Origin: Pisolithus tinctorius
Lineage: Eukaryota > Basidiomycota > Agaricomycetes > Boletales > Pisolithaceae
NCBI GenBank assembly: GCA_024663395.1
Contig: JANFAH010000013.1
Location: forward strand, 1,178,001 to 1,242,000
Length of the DNA: 64,000 bases
Direction of reading: 5' to 3'
The translations under genes and the position numbers were made by a program. The notes beneath the pieces were generated by a model that was given only the letters and a program-made list of their open reading frames with translations, did not search any database and was not told where the DNA came from. Positions 20,704-32,821 of this stretch are shown in pieces; positions within the stretch are counted from its first letter, which is position 1, and every line of letters begins with the position of its first letter.

Positions 20704-23700
20704 ATGCGTCCATGTGTGGTTTTTCATTGCCTGTGCTGGCAGTGCTATGATCACACCACTGTTCATCCTGTCACTGGGCACTTGGTGAGGGGACGCCACC
20801 TCGGGAGAAAGGAATATGCAGCACATCGTGCTGCGCAGAATGCAAGAGCTACAGCTGGTGCGACTGGTTCTCCAGTTTTTTCCTTCCGCAGTCCCTAACA
20901 TGGTATTCCCTGAAGGCTCTTCGTGTTTTGGCACACATCGCGATCATCCTGATATGCCATCTCCGGCTGGGCCACTGTGTATGCCTTTGGTTCTGCAAGA
21001 TGAAGCTTCTGCTGTGACCGAGGAACAGCCCCATGAACCACCCGACGGAGATGTTCTCCAGTATTTGCAATACCTGTCCGATCGAATGGCAGCACAAAAA
21101 CGACGCTATGTGCAGAAGCGTACTCTGTATCCTTCTGTTTTCTGCGCCCCATCATCCCCTTCATCTACTGTCTCGGAGAGCGTGGACGACGCCATTGATG
21201 GTCCTTTGTCCCTAACCCATGATACGAAAGGAGACCCTGACGTCCTCGAATACGAGGAATTGTTGTGCAGTGCATTAACTGCAGCACAAAATGTGTCTTC
21301 GCATCCTAACATGTATGTACGCTTGAAAGCCAGGGTCCTAGAGAGTGCAGCCAAAAACGAGATACGTTCCCTTCATGAGTCAAATCACAAAGAATGGACG
21401 CAACAGTATACCTGTCATGGCGCCCACAATGCCTCTGCAGACATCCAGAAAGGTTGGTTTTCAGCTCTAAAATGCGATAAGCTATTCATCTTGCCATATC
21501 CAGAACGTTACTTCACACTACTCCAATTTTTTGATCCCATCTCTCTCCTCGTGCACATAATTGCTGCGGTTCTCCACCTCCTGTGTGGTGTTTCAATGGA
21601 TCACTGCATGTTCGTACTGTCTGGCCTGCGATTGTTGCTCAAACTATCACTTCCAATGCAGTCGGTGCCCTCTGGACAGCCATCCTCCGAACAGGCTTCC
21701 AATATTGTGGATAGCGTTCCCCGGGATATAAGATCAGTTGTAGATGCTCTCTCTCTCTCCCCCGTCACAGAGGAGTTTGTTTGTTGTCCCAAGTGCTTCA
21801 GCTGCTACCTGCTAGAGTCCTTCCCTGAACGCTGCACCAATCAGGACACCCCATCTAGTGTAGTATGTCAGCGGCTACTGCGAAAGCAACTGACCAGAGG
21901 GGGGCAGATAGATGACCCCCATGGGTACCCTCCAACACGGCTCTACGTTTATCATAACTTTAAGGAGTGGCTTGGCCGCCTTCATTCACGACTGGAGATT
22001 GAAAAGTACTTGGAGAAGAACCCAATAGTATTAGGCGGACAGGAGACGTCTGGCGTCTATCGGGATATATGGGACGCACCTGCTCTGCAAAAATTCCTGG
22101 GCCCAGATGGACGGCGATTTATCTCACCTGACTGTAGTGAAGGCCGATACATCTTTAGCCTCAATATGGATGGCTTCAACCCTTTCCAAAGGAAACAAGC
22201 TGGGAAGAAAGCTTCTTGCGGTGCGATTTATATGATATGCCTTAACCTTCCTCCAGAGATCCGCTACAAAGCTGAGAATATGTTCCTTGCCGGGATCATT
22301 CCGGGACCATATGAACCTTCCCTCCACCAAATCAACCACCTTCTTCGACCGCTGGTAGATGATCTTCTTACTGCCTGGCACCATGGGATCCGATTCTCCA
22401 GAACAACCTTTCATCCCACAGGCCGCACAGTTCGATGTGCACTTGTGCCACTGGTTTGTGATCTCCCTGCTGCTCGTCAGATGGCTGGATATGCCTCCTA
22501 CACATCCACTAATTGCTGCTCCTACTGCCACATGAGGCTGCAAGACATAGAGAATTTCGATGAGTCGACGTGGCCACGCATGACCCGAGAAGAACACTTA
22601 TCTATTGCACGACAATGGAGGGATGCACCTTCCGAAACTGCGCGTTGCATGCTCTACGAGGAGTATGGCATACGATGGTCAGAACTCCTCCGACTGCCAT
22701 ACTGGGATCCTCGAAAGTTCGTTGTCCTCGACTCGATGCACACTTTCCTACTTGTCCTCATTCAGAAGCATTGTCGTGAAGTGTGGGGAATGGACGACCA
22801 GCTTGACGATGGTCTCGGAGCAACGTATGACAAACTCATAATGAACCAGCCTCTGTCGTATGACCAAATCCAAAGTGGTCTTCACATTCTCCGATCCGGA
22901 ACGGTCAAGGACCTGCAAAAATTGAGCGAACCTGTGCTTCGCTTCATGTGTCGGGAGCTTCAAATCCGTTTCGGTGGCAAGAAAGGTAGGCTCATTAAAC
23001 AACTAATCAGTTTCGTGAGTCCAATTCGTGCGCCCTTTCTTGAATCTTTTTGAATACCATTTCCTTCGCAGAGAAATCAGATGGACTGGGACAAAGAAGC
23101 GGATATGACCCATGCGGCTTCCGACTCTGGCACACCCACTGCAACCACCAATGAACCAAATGCTTTATTGTCCGTCGATGGAACTTCCCTTTTTCCAGAT
23201 CAGTCTCAGTCGCCTGATGTCGTAGAAAAACCAAATGTTCTGCTAGCACCTAACGACATTCCCTCCGTTCACTATGCGACCCCCATGCGCATGCCAGGGG
23301 GCCCGACCGATGACGATGACCGTTTAATATGCTGTGCTCTTAATCTACTGGAAGGCGAGAGAGAAAAGGCTTTGAATCTGCTGCACAAAACTCCTAGTCA
23401 CTCGACTTTAATGCACCTCAAGAAAGCCATGCTGGTGTTCCTGTGTTCCCTGAAACTTCCCATTCCATCTGTATCTGGGAAGCCACCCAGCGTGGAAGAG
23501 CGAGTCACTTACTACACTGCATGAGTAAAAGAGGAGCTGGTAAATGACCTTGTATGCTCCTCCCATTCAAATATCTTGTCTGCAAACTCATTGACTCATT
23601 TCATCGTTGTGACATACAGTGCAAGCAAATAGACGCTGCGAATCCAACTGAATTGGGTAACCGCAAATCGGACACTTTCCGAGGACAGCCCAACCATTCA

Positions 23701-25361
23701 CTAGGCTCTATGGATTGCATTCAACCTCAAATGGAGATCCCACGTGATAATGGACTTGAGGAAGCACTAGCAGTGTTGGAGACCACGACAGGCACGAAAG
23801 CGCTATGTCGACTTTGTAAGGCTTCTCTGGTCGCGCTTTGTGTTGCGAGGCTTGGCAAGAGTGAGAGTGCCTGCGAAACAAGTGATCGTCCGTCTTACGA
23901 TGGACTTTCTAAGTTCGAATTGGCTGGGATGTTGGACGATTGGGTATGTCTGTGGCGCCTCATCCTCACGAACTGAGCACTCACAGTATTTTGTCGTTGG
24001 ACGGTCTCAGCAAAAAAAGACAGGCATTGTGGACAAGGACGGTCATTTGGTGGAGACACACGCACCGAAGGCAAGCAAGCACCAGCAACAAAGGAAAGCT
24101 AAGAAGACGAGAGTACTTGGCCGCACCACCCTGGCCTCCATTTGGGAGGATATGGATGGCTTATCTCTCCCTTCCTGGGTCGCCCCTGTGTCACGAGGAG
24201 TCGGGAGTGCTCGGAATGGAAAACTGTCTGCTGATCAATATCGAACTCTGTTTACGATTAACCTTCCATTCACCCTCGGTCACCTCTGGGGGACGAAAGA
24301 TCCGCATTCCGTCGAGTACAAGATGTTTGCCAACTTCATGGACTTAGTCTCAGCAACCAGGTTAGTTATGATGCGTACCATGACGCCTGACCGCATATCC
24401 AAGTATCAATCCTATATGAAGCGGTACTTGCAGACGCTACTGGATCTCTATCCAGGTCTTTGCCTCTCGCCTACCCACCACATCTGTCTTCATCTTGCAG
24501 AACTCCTTGAGGATTTCGGCCCAGTTCATGCTTGGAGGTGCTTTCCATTTGAAAGGTATAATGGGATGCTTCAGAAGATCCCAACTAATGGAAAACATGG
24601 TAAGCACGCAGTACAGTTTTACTGGAGTATAAGGCTAAAACCACATGATAGGCGAAATGGAGCAGACTATGCTGCGCCGTTTCTGCATGGGTCAACATCT
24701 GCGGGCTTTGTTATCTTCCAAGTCCATGCCTCACAAGGCAACGAGTCTGCTTCTCGACTTCGATCATATCTTTCAGACCAATATGCGGGGAACTTTATTC
24801 AATGATATGTTGTCGTTTGACGGATCGTTGGATGAAGTGGAGCAGGGTGCAAATTGCAGCAAGTTGGATCTCAAACTGTTGGATCAGGATGACTGCCGCC
24901 TCCTCAACGAATGGCTCTTAAGACACGCAAGCGACTACGATGCGATCAAAGGTGTTAGGCCCTATGCCTATCCTCGCCAGTCTATTAGTTGGCGTGGAGA
25001 GTCGTTTTCAGTGGAATCCAAGTCTCCCCCCAACAGCCGTGTCATCTTCCGGGTCGATGGTGGGCTCGCAGCCGGAATAATTCGGCGTATTTTCTACCAT
25101 GCAAGAACGACAACTAGTGGGCAGAAGGCAGCGCAGATGTTCTTTATTGTGGCTCGATATGCTGAATTATCAGAAGAGTTCGTACTTGCCAACGTATATG
25201 CGGCCTTCCCAGATGCAGGAATATATTGCATCTCCACGAGCACTCTTCCTGACGCATTGCTGATAACTAGCACGGATATAGTGTGCCACTTTGCCTCTGC
25301 AAAAATACCCATAAATGAAGGGGGGGGGGTATATTGTATGTACAATCCCTGGATAAGGTAG
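20704..25361 (+). pseudogene. Tnp2-type transposase 1 (CACTA/En-Spm-like, Transposase_21 family)
   Basis: Multi-exon gene. The N-terminal part, from the ATG at 20704, has a zinc-binding-like CLCWQCYDHTTVHPVTGHLV. The main exon (about 20901-23014) carries the family core: DGFNPF (about 22170), IIPGPYEPSLHQINHLLRPL, a CxxC around 22525, and DSMH (about 22735). Introns at 23015-23071, 23540-23619, 23944-23986 and 24600-24651 keep the frame. The later exons include FPFERYNGMLQKIPTNGKHG and end at 25361. DGFNP, DSMH and FER are plausible members of the DDE catalytic triad, by analogy with the second copy. One CGA to TGA nonsense change (23522-23524) interrupts an otherwise continuous frame; a weak alternative splice just before it could avoid the stop. 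A run of G at about 25320-25329 may also shift the frame. Confidence 0.8.
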
Positions 25362-25565
25362 GCATCACATTTGTCACATTGATCCCGTGAGCCGATCTCC
25401 AGAACTGGTTCTTTCCAGGATTGACATAATTCTGGTCGACGGTTAGCTGTCCCCGCACAAGGTTGCGTAGTTATGATGCATTATTATTACGACCAAGAGA
25501 ATTGGGATGTACTCAGGATGTAATTACTCTAGTTACCTCAATACATTGCAAGCCATACTCAGTAT

Positions 25566-26067
25566 TCACGCATCCCTACTGTTGTGAATGAACTGTTCCA
25601 TCTGTGATAAAGCAAGGCATTCATCTGAAGAGAACACCTCTTGCATGTCCTGTGCAATGACATCCATGCCATCCAAGAACCTCTCAAGGGCGAAGGCAGT
25701 TACAGGTGCAGTCATTGCAGGCTTGCGGCACATCGGGCACTTGTTTTGTAACAGTGGGTCTCTACCCGCCCCATATGCGAAGTGACTCTGCAAACATGAG
25801 CAGCAGTATGTATGTCCACAATCGCGCAGCCTACATAAGTCATTAACAGCCTTCGTGTTAACACGTAAACTAACTCACATGACCGGTCTATGAAGAACTT
25901 CGCAGCATATACTGCAGGACATGCTGTTCTCCGCTAAAGTAACCACCTTGTGACTGTTACTGATTTCGAATTTGCATAGAAAAGTAAGTTCTTACTCTAT
26001 GTACAAACTCCTGGAAGTGTTTCTTGGCGGTAGCAAGCTCTATGTGCAATGCAGTGTTCGCATCCAT
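25566..26067 (-). CDS. RING-finger protein, three exons
   Basis: Starts at the ATG at about 26067. Exon 1 encodes MDANTALHIELATAKKHFQE. A 49-base intron (GTAAGA..ACAAG) precedes exon 2, which begins VVTLAENSMSCSICCEVLHR, and a second intron of about 48 bases (GTGAGT..GTAG) precedes exon 3. The joined protein has a C3HC4 RING: CSICC, then DCGHTYCCSCL, then CPMCRK. The exon 3 frame ends at 25566. About 135 residues. RING proteins of this kind are usually E3 ubiquitin ligases. It is tail-to-tail with Tnp2 transposase 1, about 200 bases away, so it may be a host gene or cargo of the transposon. Intact. Confidence 0.8.
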
Positions 26068-26921
26068 CTGGGATCCATACTTTCAGGCTGCAAACATGCG
26101 ACGAAAAGTGACGAGATGAACCAATGGTCCAATGATTGAGATATTTTCAACTTCGGGCTCTGATACCGCTGACCAACAGGGAGGGATCATGACAAAATCA
26201 CCATCATCACATTCCATGTTGATCGAGCCAAGTTAGTTGCCAAGGTGCCACAAAACTGAGTGCTGAAGATGTGAGGATACGAGGGGAGAAAGACACACAG
26301 AGTAGCCACACAAGAAAAATTGGCCTTTAAAACCGTTCTAACCATGGTGAATATTCCATGAATAAAGCATACCGGCGATCCCGCGTTTCACCTGAGGAAA
26401 AAAGGTCATAAAGGCTCAAACTGAATGCACAAAAGATACGTACCAATACCAATTACTATGCCAACACAAAGAGCCACAGACATTGAAGGAATCCCATGAG
26501 GCAGAGCCTGCATGCCGCTTTGTGATAAAGCACATGAAGCAGTCCAATTTGTGTATTGGCAACTATTCCAGTGTCATCAATAGCAAAGGGACTAATAGCG
26601 GGGCGCCGCAGCGCGAAACTTGTGTACCAGCAGGAGTAACTTGGCACATAACTCACATTCCTTGCTACCCCTGGAATATGTCGCTCGAAGAACTGGTCAC
26701 AGCTGGATTGTCATGTAGATTCCATCATCCTGCTGCATGCAAGGTCACCCGTTGTTGGCTTTCTGTGCGGATCGGACACATAGACAAACAAGTCCCATTT
26801 TGGGTGTGTGCTGTACATGAACAAACAAAAATCACCGCGACGGATAGAATACTGCGATCGCTAGAACCTTGATGCCAGTGTGCTACTTGAAGCTCAAAGC
26901 AGCAGGTGCCCGGGGGCAACG
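26068..26921. other. No firm gene
   Basis: Minus-strand pieces at about 26340-26560 (for example MQALPHGIPSMSVALCVGIV, followed by a GTACGT..CAG intron-like stretch) look weakly coding and hydrophobic, while a plus frame at 26483-26872 overlaps them. I could not build a model for either. Confidence 0.3.
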
Positions 26922-29725
26922 ATGCCACCTTGTTATGTAACACACTTGGTTGCACGGGTTGACAGCAGTGACGTACCAGCTACACACCAATCTACTGTAT
27001 CAACTTATTCTTCTCTCGTCACCTCAACAGTACAGGAGCAGGAGGGACACGATGAATCCCGTCCATTCGGATACACTAAGGAAGAGGTGCTCAGGATTTA
27101 CAAAGAAGGTGGAGGGAAGGGCGGTCTGGGACTCGAAGTAGAGCGATGGGAGGGGATAGTACATGAAGCTGGCAGCGAACCTGCGAGTCTGCGCGAAATG
27201 GACGAGGCCGAGAAGAAGGTCAGATGAAAACCTGTAAAGTATGTCATGCACTTTTCACTCACGGACATGTAGCTGTTTGCAGGGCCACTGAATTCTGAAA
27301 TTTGTCGGCATCAACCAAGTGATTTAGTAAATGCTTTGTCTTCGACATCCGATAGACCCAGAGTGAACCACGTAGGTGGCGGGGGTGGTCCGGTGCGCGA
27401 CCGCTTTGGCCTGATGATGGGCAGAAGAAGGGAAAGCGCAGGTGAATTCTAGCTGGTTTTCGCTCTCTTGTTAGTCTGACATGCATTTGTTTGTTGATCA
27501 AGATCAACCTGCATTGATGCCTCGAAAGTTGTCACTGTCCAACACGCAGGGTAGTTCATTGGCCTCCCCTCGTGAGGCACTTTCCTCCCCGCGCAATAGA
27601 ATGGGTACATTTGGTTCTGGTTTCGACGGCGTTCTCAATAATGGGGATTCTTGGTCGAGGAGACGTCCTTCTGCGAGTCTCGTTGGAACAGCCGGTACTC
27701 CAGCACAGCCGGAGGGCAAAGATGTGGAGTTGAGGCATTCAAACACCAAAGAAGAGGAGGTTTATGTTCCCTTGGACGTTGATGAAGGTGACCTCACTGG
27801 GAACAAACCAACAACTCCCGTCAGCCAGTCCAGATCGGTCTCGGGCGGTGTCTGCAGATGATAGTCAGCCATCCACATCTATTGGCACTTCTGTTGTCCA
27901 GGGTGTTGCTGATATGAACTTGGGAGAACCAAACAATTTGGATATGAGCCTGCAAATCACAACGGCTACTAGCGCTCCGGTAACTGGATCCTCAGGGTCA
28001 AGTGCAAGGTCTGTCTGACCCTTGGAAAGTGTTCGATGTTCTTACCCTCATCTTGTAGGTCCATTTCGCGCTGATGTTATGCAGAAGTAGTTTGATGAAG
28101 GTTACTTTACCCCCGAGTTACTCATGAAACGCACATATTTGGACGTCGAATGGATTCCTGTTGCAGCTCTTGAGCGACGCTCTAACGGAGGAAAAGTCTT
28201 TCTTTCGCAGCCACTCTCAGTTCCTGGTTCACCGGGATTGACTCTCTGCACGGAGTCACCTCATGGCTACTCTCCCACCCATGAACATAGCACCTTTGAT
28301 GGTCACCAACCTGTACCACAACGGGCAGTACGAAGCACGCCCTTGGATCCGTCATACCTCAGTAATGCCTCTCCTTCAGACTCTCCATCCTCATCCTTGG
28401 GAGCTGCCACATTTGGTGATGGCTCGCCGGACCCAACAGTATTTGGCAGTAGAGGCAGAGGTAGTGCATACTCCGGTGACAGGGTACCGTTCAGTAACAG
28501 GACACCTGGCAGGGCTACTTCGCTTGATACATTTGGCCGTTACAACGAAGGAACACTGTGGTCGGCAGGTCTCAGCCCAATGAACCAGGGCTTCAGCACA
28601 AATGAACGACATCCTTTCACCGATGGCTATAGCAGCATAACCTCGAATATGATAGGTCCCAATATTCCCGTGACCCAAGTCCATGGATTCAACCAGGAGC
28701 CGTCCAACGATGCACCGTACAACAACATGGGCGGCCTCGGCGGTCACCAACACCCTCCATTTGCAAAACAGGTTATTGAGGCCAATGGAATAACGTTTAG
28801 TAATGGCATGATTAATGGTCTCAGCGAATCGCAGTACAATTCTCCGACTCGGTCCCAGTACTCCCAGCCATCTGCCTCATTCCCACCCTCTGCGCAACAT
28901 CAGGCTGTGTCACCCTTTGGAGAGGCGTTGACGCAGCCCTCAGTATCCCCTCACGTATCTCACCTCCTGACCTCTGCCGTACAAGCTAATAGTGGTACAT
29001 CACCCTGGCCTGACCCATCTCCTGTCTGCCATACGAGAACAGTTGACACCTCTGCTACCTCATCACTGGCTGTGATGTCGGCTCAAGCTCAGCAAGGATT
29101 TAACTGGGCTCGACCGATTCAGCCTCCTCAGGCCGTACCTCAACTGAAGGACCCATCTCCTTGGCTGATGGCATCTTTGGGGGTACCGATGACAGATGGA
29201 AAGAGATCCCTGATGGGCAAGGCGCAGAGGATGTTTTCGTTGCTGGTTCTCCTATTGATGGAGGAGTCCCTACTCCTCCCGTCCCGCAGACACCGGCGGA
29301 TGAGCTTCCAGTAGCGTCCGCAGCTCCAATACCAGCGTCTCAACCGGTCCCCCCCAGTAGCGATCCCCAAGTGACAAGCAAACCTAGCTGTAAGTCAACA
29401 GCACATGACGCTCATGCATCAGTTACTGTGCCAAAGGGTACACCAGCAAGCGTTGTCAAGGGCCCATCTCCTGTTCCTACAATCTCCCCGCCTGCACCGA
29501 AATCTGTGTGGTCCACTGCGGACGAGGAGAGGAAGGTGAAACCTACTGTGACAATGAGTTTTCGCGAGATTCAGGAGGCAGAGGCGAAGATGACAGAGGC
29601 ACGTAAGGCTTCTGAGAAGGAGCAAGAATGCGCCTGCAGTAACATCGCAACTTCTCTCATTGCTTCCGATTCCGAAGACGCCCAGCCGTTTACTGCATCC
29701 TGGGGATTGCTGACATCCCAAGCGG
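26922..29725 (+). pseudogene. GYF-domain protein gene, 5' part (split by TE2)
   Basis: Exons at about 26922-27226, 27272-27439 and 27502 onward match the conserved N-terminal region of basidiomycete GYF (GIGYF/Smy2-like) proteins: FGYTKEEVLRIYKEGGG, LGLEVERWEGIV, VRDRFGLMMGRRRES, PRKLSLSNTQG, GFDGVLNNGDSW. The GYF exon (28063 onward) reads GPFRADVMQK, then TAG (28086-28088), then FDEGYFTPELLMKRTYLDVE, so the tryptophan of the W-x3-GYF signature is a stop. The W-x-Y half of the domain is missing. Downstream the frame shifts at about 29165 and continues to KPTVTMSFREIQEAEAKMTE and SWGLLTSQA, where TE2 interrupts it at 29726. The family binds Pro-rich ligands and acts in translational repression and mRNA decay. 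Confidence 0.8.
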
Positions 29726-30695
29726 TGTGGGACACGACTTCTGGGAAGCGTGCGACTAGAGGAAGGGTGAAGGGAGAATTCCCTAGGGTCGTCCCAAGGG
29801 GTACTGTGTGGAAGGAGAGGTCGAGAAAGGGCTTAGAAGCGGTGGGGAAATTCGAGCGAGAGTCGCGGAATTTAATTCCGGGCAGATGTAGATGCGTGAG
29901 GAGCAGCAAGATGGGTATATGAAATTCCGAGGGGGTCGCTACGCGTCAAGAGGAGCGAATTCGAAGCGAAAGGGACACGGATTAGTGTGCAGGGCTGGAG
30001 GACGCAAGAGACACGAAGACCTCTGGGGACACTGAAGACGCAGCAGACTCTATGTACGCACTTTAGACTCTCGAAACTCTCGAACTCGCAGAACACACAC
30101 GGATAGCGACTCAAAAGGTGGGTGTCATATTTCCGACGCTATGGCGGAATTATATAGTACAGGGAAAGTAGGTACGAGTCGGAGTAAGGTGGGGCGGAAA
30201 AACTAAAAGACCGGAAAATAAAGGGAAGGACGTCAGACGTCAGCGAAATACAGATGCACGTGAAATAGTCCGTGGGTAGTAGACAAGAGTAAGAACGGGA
30301 CAACGGTAAGGGGTATCTTCCAACAGAACGAGAGTATGCGTACAAGTGGGAGGTGGAGCTGAGTGGCACAGGAGGGCAGAGCGTAGCGTACTGGCACGAA
30401 GTCCAGCTTGCGGAATTTAGGGCGACAGGGGAAACCGGGTTTTTTAGAGGTAAGTGCACGGATGACTGGTGACATGGCTGAGCATGGCTACTGAACTCCG
30501 ATGACTCTGCGCGAATGCGGCATAGCGACATGCTGAAGGTCGGTAGAGACTCCGAAGGGGACAGGGGATGGGAGGAAACGCGAGGACACGAGCGGAAAAA
30601 AATTCCGAAAAACTCCGAAACGGTTTGTCGTAGAGGCCTGCGGAATTTAGTGACAGATTCCTGTTCCAGCCTCAGGGAGTATACGGCTCCCTACA
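29726..30695 (-). repeat. TE2 LTR, left copy (3' LTR of the element)
   Basis: 970 bases. On the plus strand it begins TGTGGGACACGACTTCTGGG and ends GGCTCCCTACA. It holds eight CGGAATT/AATTCCG sites if the pair CGGAATTTAATTCCG at 29865 is counted as two. It differs from the right copy by a handful of transitions and 1-base indels. Confidence 0.93.
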
Positions 30696-30960
30696 CCTCC
30701 CGGGGACTGCGAATGCTGACCGTCCTCAGTCAGACCGAACCGAGACGACAGAGACGAGCACGGAGGAATTTCGGCAGACGTTACGTAACAATGATGGCGC
30801 GTGGTCGGAATTCCGCCTCGTGCAGAGGGAAATTCCGCATTGTACGAGATGGCCCTGCGGAATTTAAACTCGCCCAGAAGGTGGCCCACCGCTCGTCAAA
30901 CTCCCCCAACAACACCCTCGCCCACTTATCTTGCTCCCAACGTCTCATCCACCCGTCGAC

Positions 30961-32560
30961 ATGCAAGCTTACTCGATCCGCGACGCACGGCCGGTGATTA
31001 GCATGAGGGACCAGGCCATTATCTCGCTGTCAGCAGCTCTGAGGCACGTTAGGGTGTTGATCGACACGGCGCCGCAACCCGAGGAGAGCCTAGAGGCGAT
31101 ATACGAGTGGGTGGCGGACTGGGACCAGACCTGGGTGAGTGCACTAGATACTCGTACACGCCACCGCTAACAGATCTCCAGGCCGGCATTTACTCGTGGT
31201 GGAAGTACGTCGACGAGAACGAGATCTCCATCCCGAAGGTGCGCGACGCCAACCTACGCGACATGACCGAAGAATCCGCGATGGAGCAGAACGAGGTGAT
31301 CCCGGCGGTCATAGCCATAGCAGATCTTCGTCGGCCAGAAGGGCAGCGAAGATTCCACATCGACGACGTCTTCGAGGACTACCAGGAGCGGGTCGAGGAG
31401 AGAGCGCGCTTAGAGGCTGAGAGGTTGGCCAAGGCACCATCCATGCACACCCGCCAAGCAGCAAGAGGTGAGGGCCAAGACCACGCACCAGAAGATACCG
31501 AAGGAAACCCGTCAAGAGGAGCTGCACGTTCGACAGGGGGGGGCTCTGGAAGCGCGAGCAAAGGAAAAGGGAAACAGAAGGTGCGTTCCACGTCCTTGAC
31601 AACCCCGAGCGTGAGTGCTGACTTCAACGAAAACTCCGCAGGCCACCAGCGAGGAGGACGAGCTGGCTGATGACGTCGACGATGACGAGGGCGACGGCGA
31701 AGGCGAAGGCGAACCAGGTCCTTCTGCAAAGAGACCTCGTGGCTGGAGACAACGAGCCCTGCGAGACGTGTGCGCAGGCGAACCTCAGGTGCGTCGGGGA
31801 GCCAGAGTCATCCTGTAAACGGTGCCAGAAGGCGAAGCGCAAGTGCTCGCGCTCTCGAGGGGTAGGGAGAAAGGTGAGTACCGAACAGGTGAAATTCCGC
31901 AAGGGAACGGGCTGACACCACCTTCAGCGAAAGAACTCCGGTACCGTTGGGGAAGCAGGCCCGTCCCACAAACGGGTCAAATCGATTACGACCGCGAAGG
32001 CGTCCCCGGCCGAACCTGCGACTGGACCTGCCAAGAAGCTCACTCTGAAAATTCCGGCTCGAAAACGGCAGCCTGATCCGACTCCCACACGTTCTCCTTC
32101 GCCACAACCGACCCCTTCACCCCACGATCCTCCGCCAACACCTCGTCTCTTTTTCCGCGGGGCTACTCCAACGCCCGGACCTTCATTCAAGCCCTCTCCA
32201 GTCCCTGTCGACGATCCTCAAGCGTCACCTTCGATCGACGAACCGCAAGTCGAGCGAGCCTTTTTTGCGACTGCGACCAGTTTACTGGACGAACCTGGAG
32301 ATCGAAGTGACGGCCCAGAGCGACACTCCTTCTGCTGCGGAAATTCCGGAGGTCGAGTACCCACGCGAGCGGTCGACAGCGAACATCGTCGAGCGTCTGC
32401 GAGTGCTCGAGGCGAGGGCCAGGACGAGGAGTTCGAGTTGGAGCAGGTCTACCGGCTGCTGGGGATGCTGGCGAGGCGGGTGACATATCGCATCGAGACT
32501 GCGCGGGCTAGACGGGAGGAGTTGCGAAGGTTGAAGGACGATCTCCGCACCTGTAAATAG
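30961..32560 (+). pseudogene. TE2 antisense gene: Zn2Cys6 zinc-cluster protein with C-terminal coiled coil
   Basis: Runs opposite to gag-pol. Four exons: 30961-31134, 31182-31580, about 31642-31873 and 31928-32560, with GT..AG introns of 47-61 bases. Exon 1 begins MQAYSIRDARPVISMRDQAI. Exon 2 has YSWWKYVDENEISIPKVRDA and ends Lys/Gly-rich. Exon 3 is acidic, then carries CETCAQANLRC and CKRCQKAKRKC: C-x2-C-x6-C-x7-C-x2-C-x6-C, the Zn2Cys6 pattern. Exon 4 is open for 210 residues, Pro-rich, and ends in a charged helix (ELEQVYRLLGMLARR..REELRRLKDDL) suited to coiled-coil dimerisation. A single-base indel near 31735 separates the acidic part from the zinc cluster, so this copy is broken. The gene layout matches the antisense gene of TE3. 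Proposed role: sequence-specific DNA binding, possibly to CGGAATT. Confidence 0.75.
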
Positions 32561-32680
32561 CGTACTAGTGTCTGCGGAATTTTGTACTCGTATGTCCCGA
32601 ATGTGAAAGAGTCTTTCGTGCGTTGGAATTAGTACTACAGTAAGGAAACGTAAGACTTCTGAAGGAAAAGTAGTGCGGAA

Positions 32681-32703
32681 TTTTTTTTTTTTTTTTTTTT
32701 TTT
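32681..32703 (-). other. TE2 23-base A tract downstream of pol (T run on plus strand)
   Basis: A pure run of 23 T on the plus strand, that is A23 on the pol strand, about 120 bases after the pol stop and about 120 bases from the 3' end of the antisense gene. It looks like the remnant of a poly(A) tail. It is preceded on the pol strand by a long pyrimidine-rich stretch (plus-strand purine tract 32765-32818). Confidence 0.6.
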
Positions 32704-32821
32704 AGCGACTTTGTCTCTTTCATGTGAGCGGTGCGGAATTTATATATGAGATGAAACGGGTATCGATAAAAGAAAGAAGAGAGAAAGAAAAGAAAAGAAA
32801 AGAGGTAGAGAGAAGGACGGG

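Noticed and set aside
26483..26872. 129-residue plus frame between the RING and GYF genes
   Set aside because: Overlaps a weak minus-strand coding signal and shows no motif or splice support.
31309..31729. Minus-strand frames of about 100 residues opposite the TE2 antisense gene
   Set aside because: They are shadows of a well-supported spliced gene and carry no domain.
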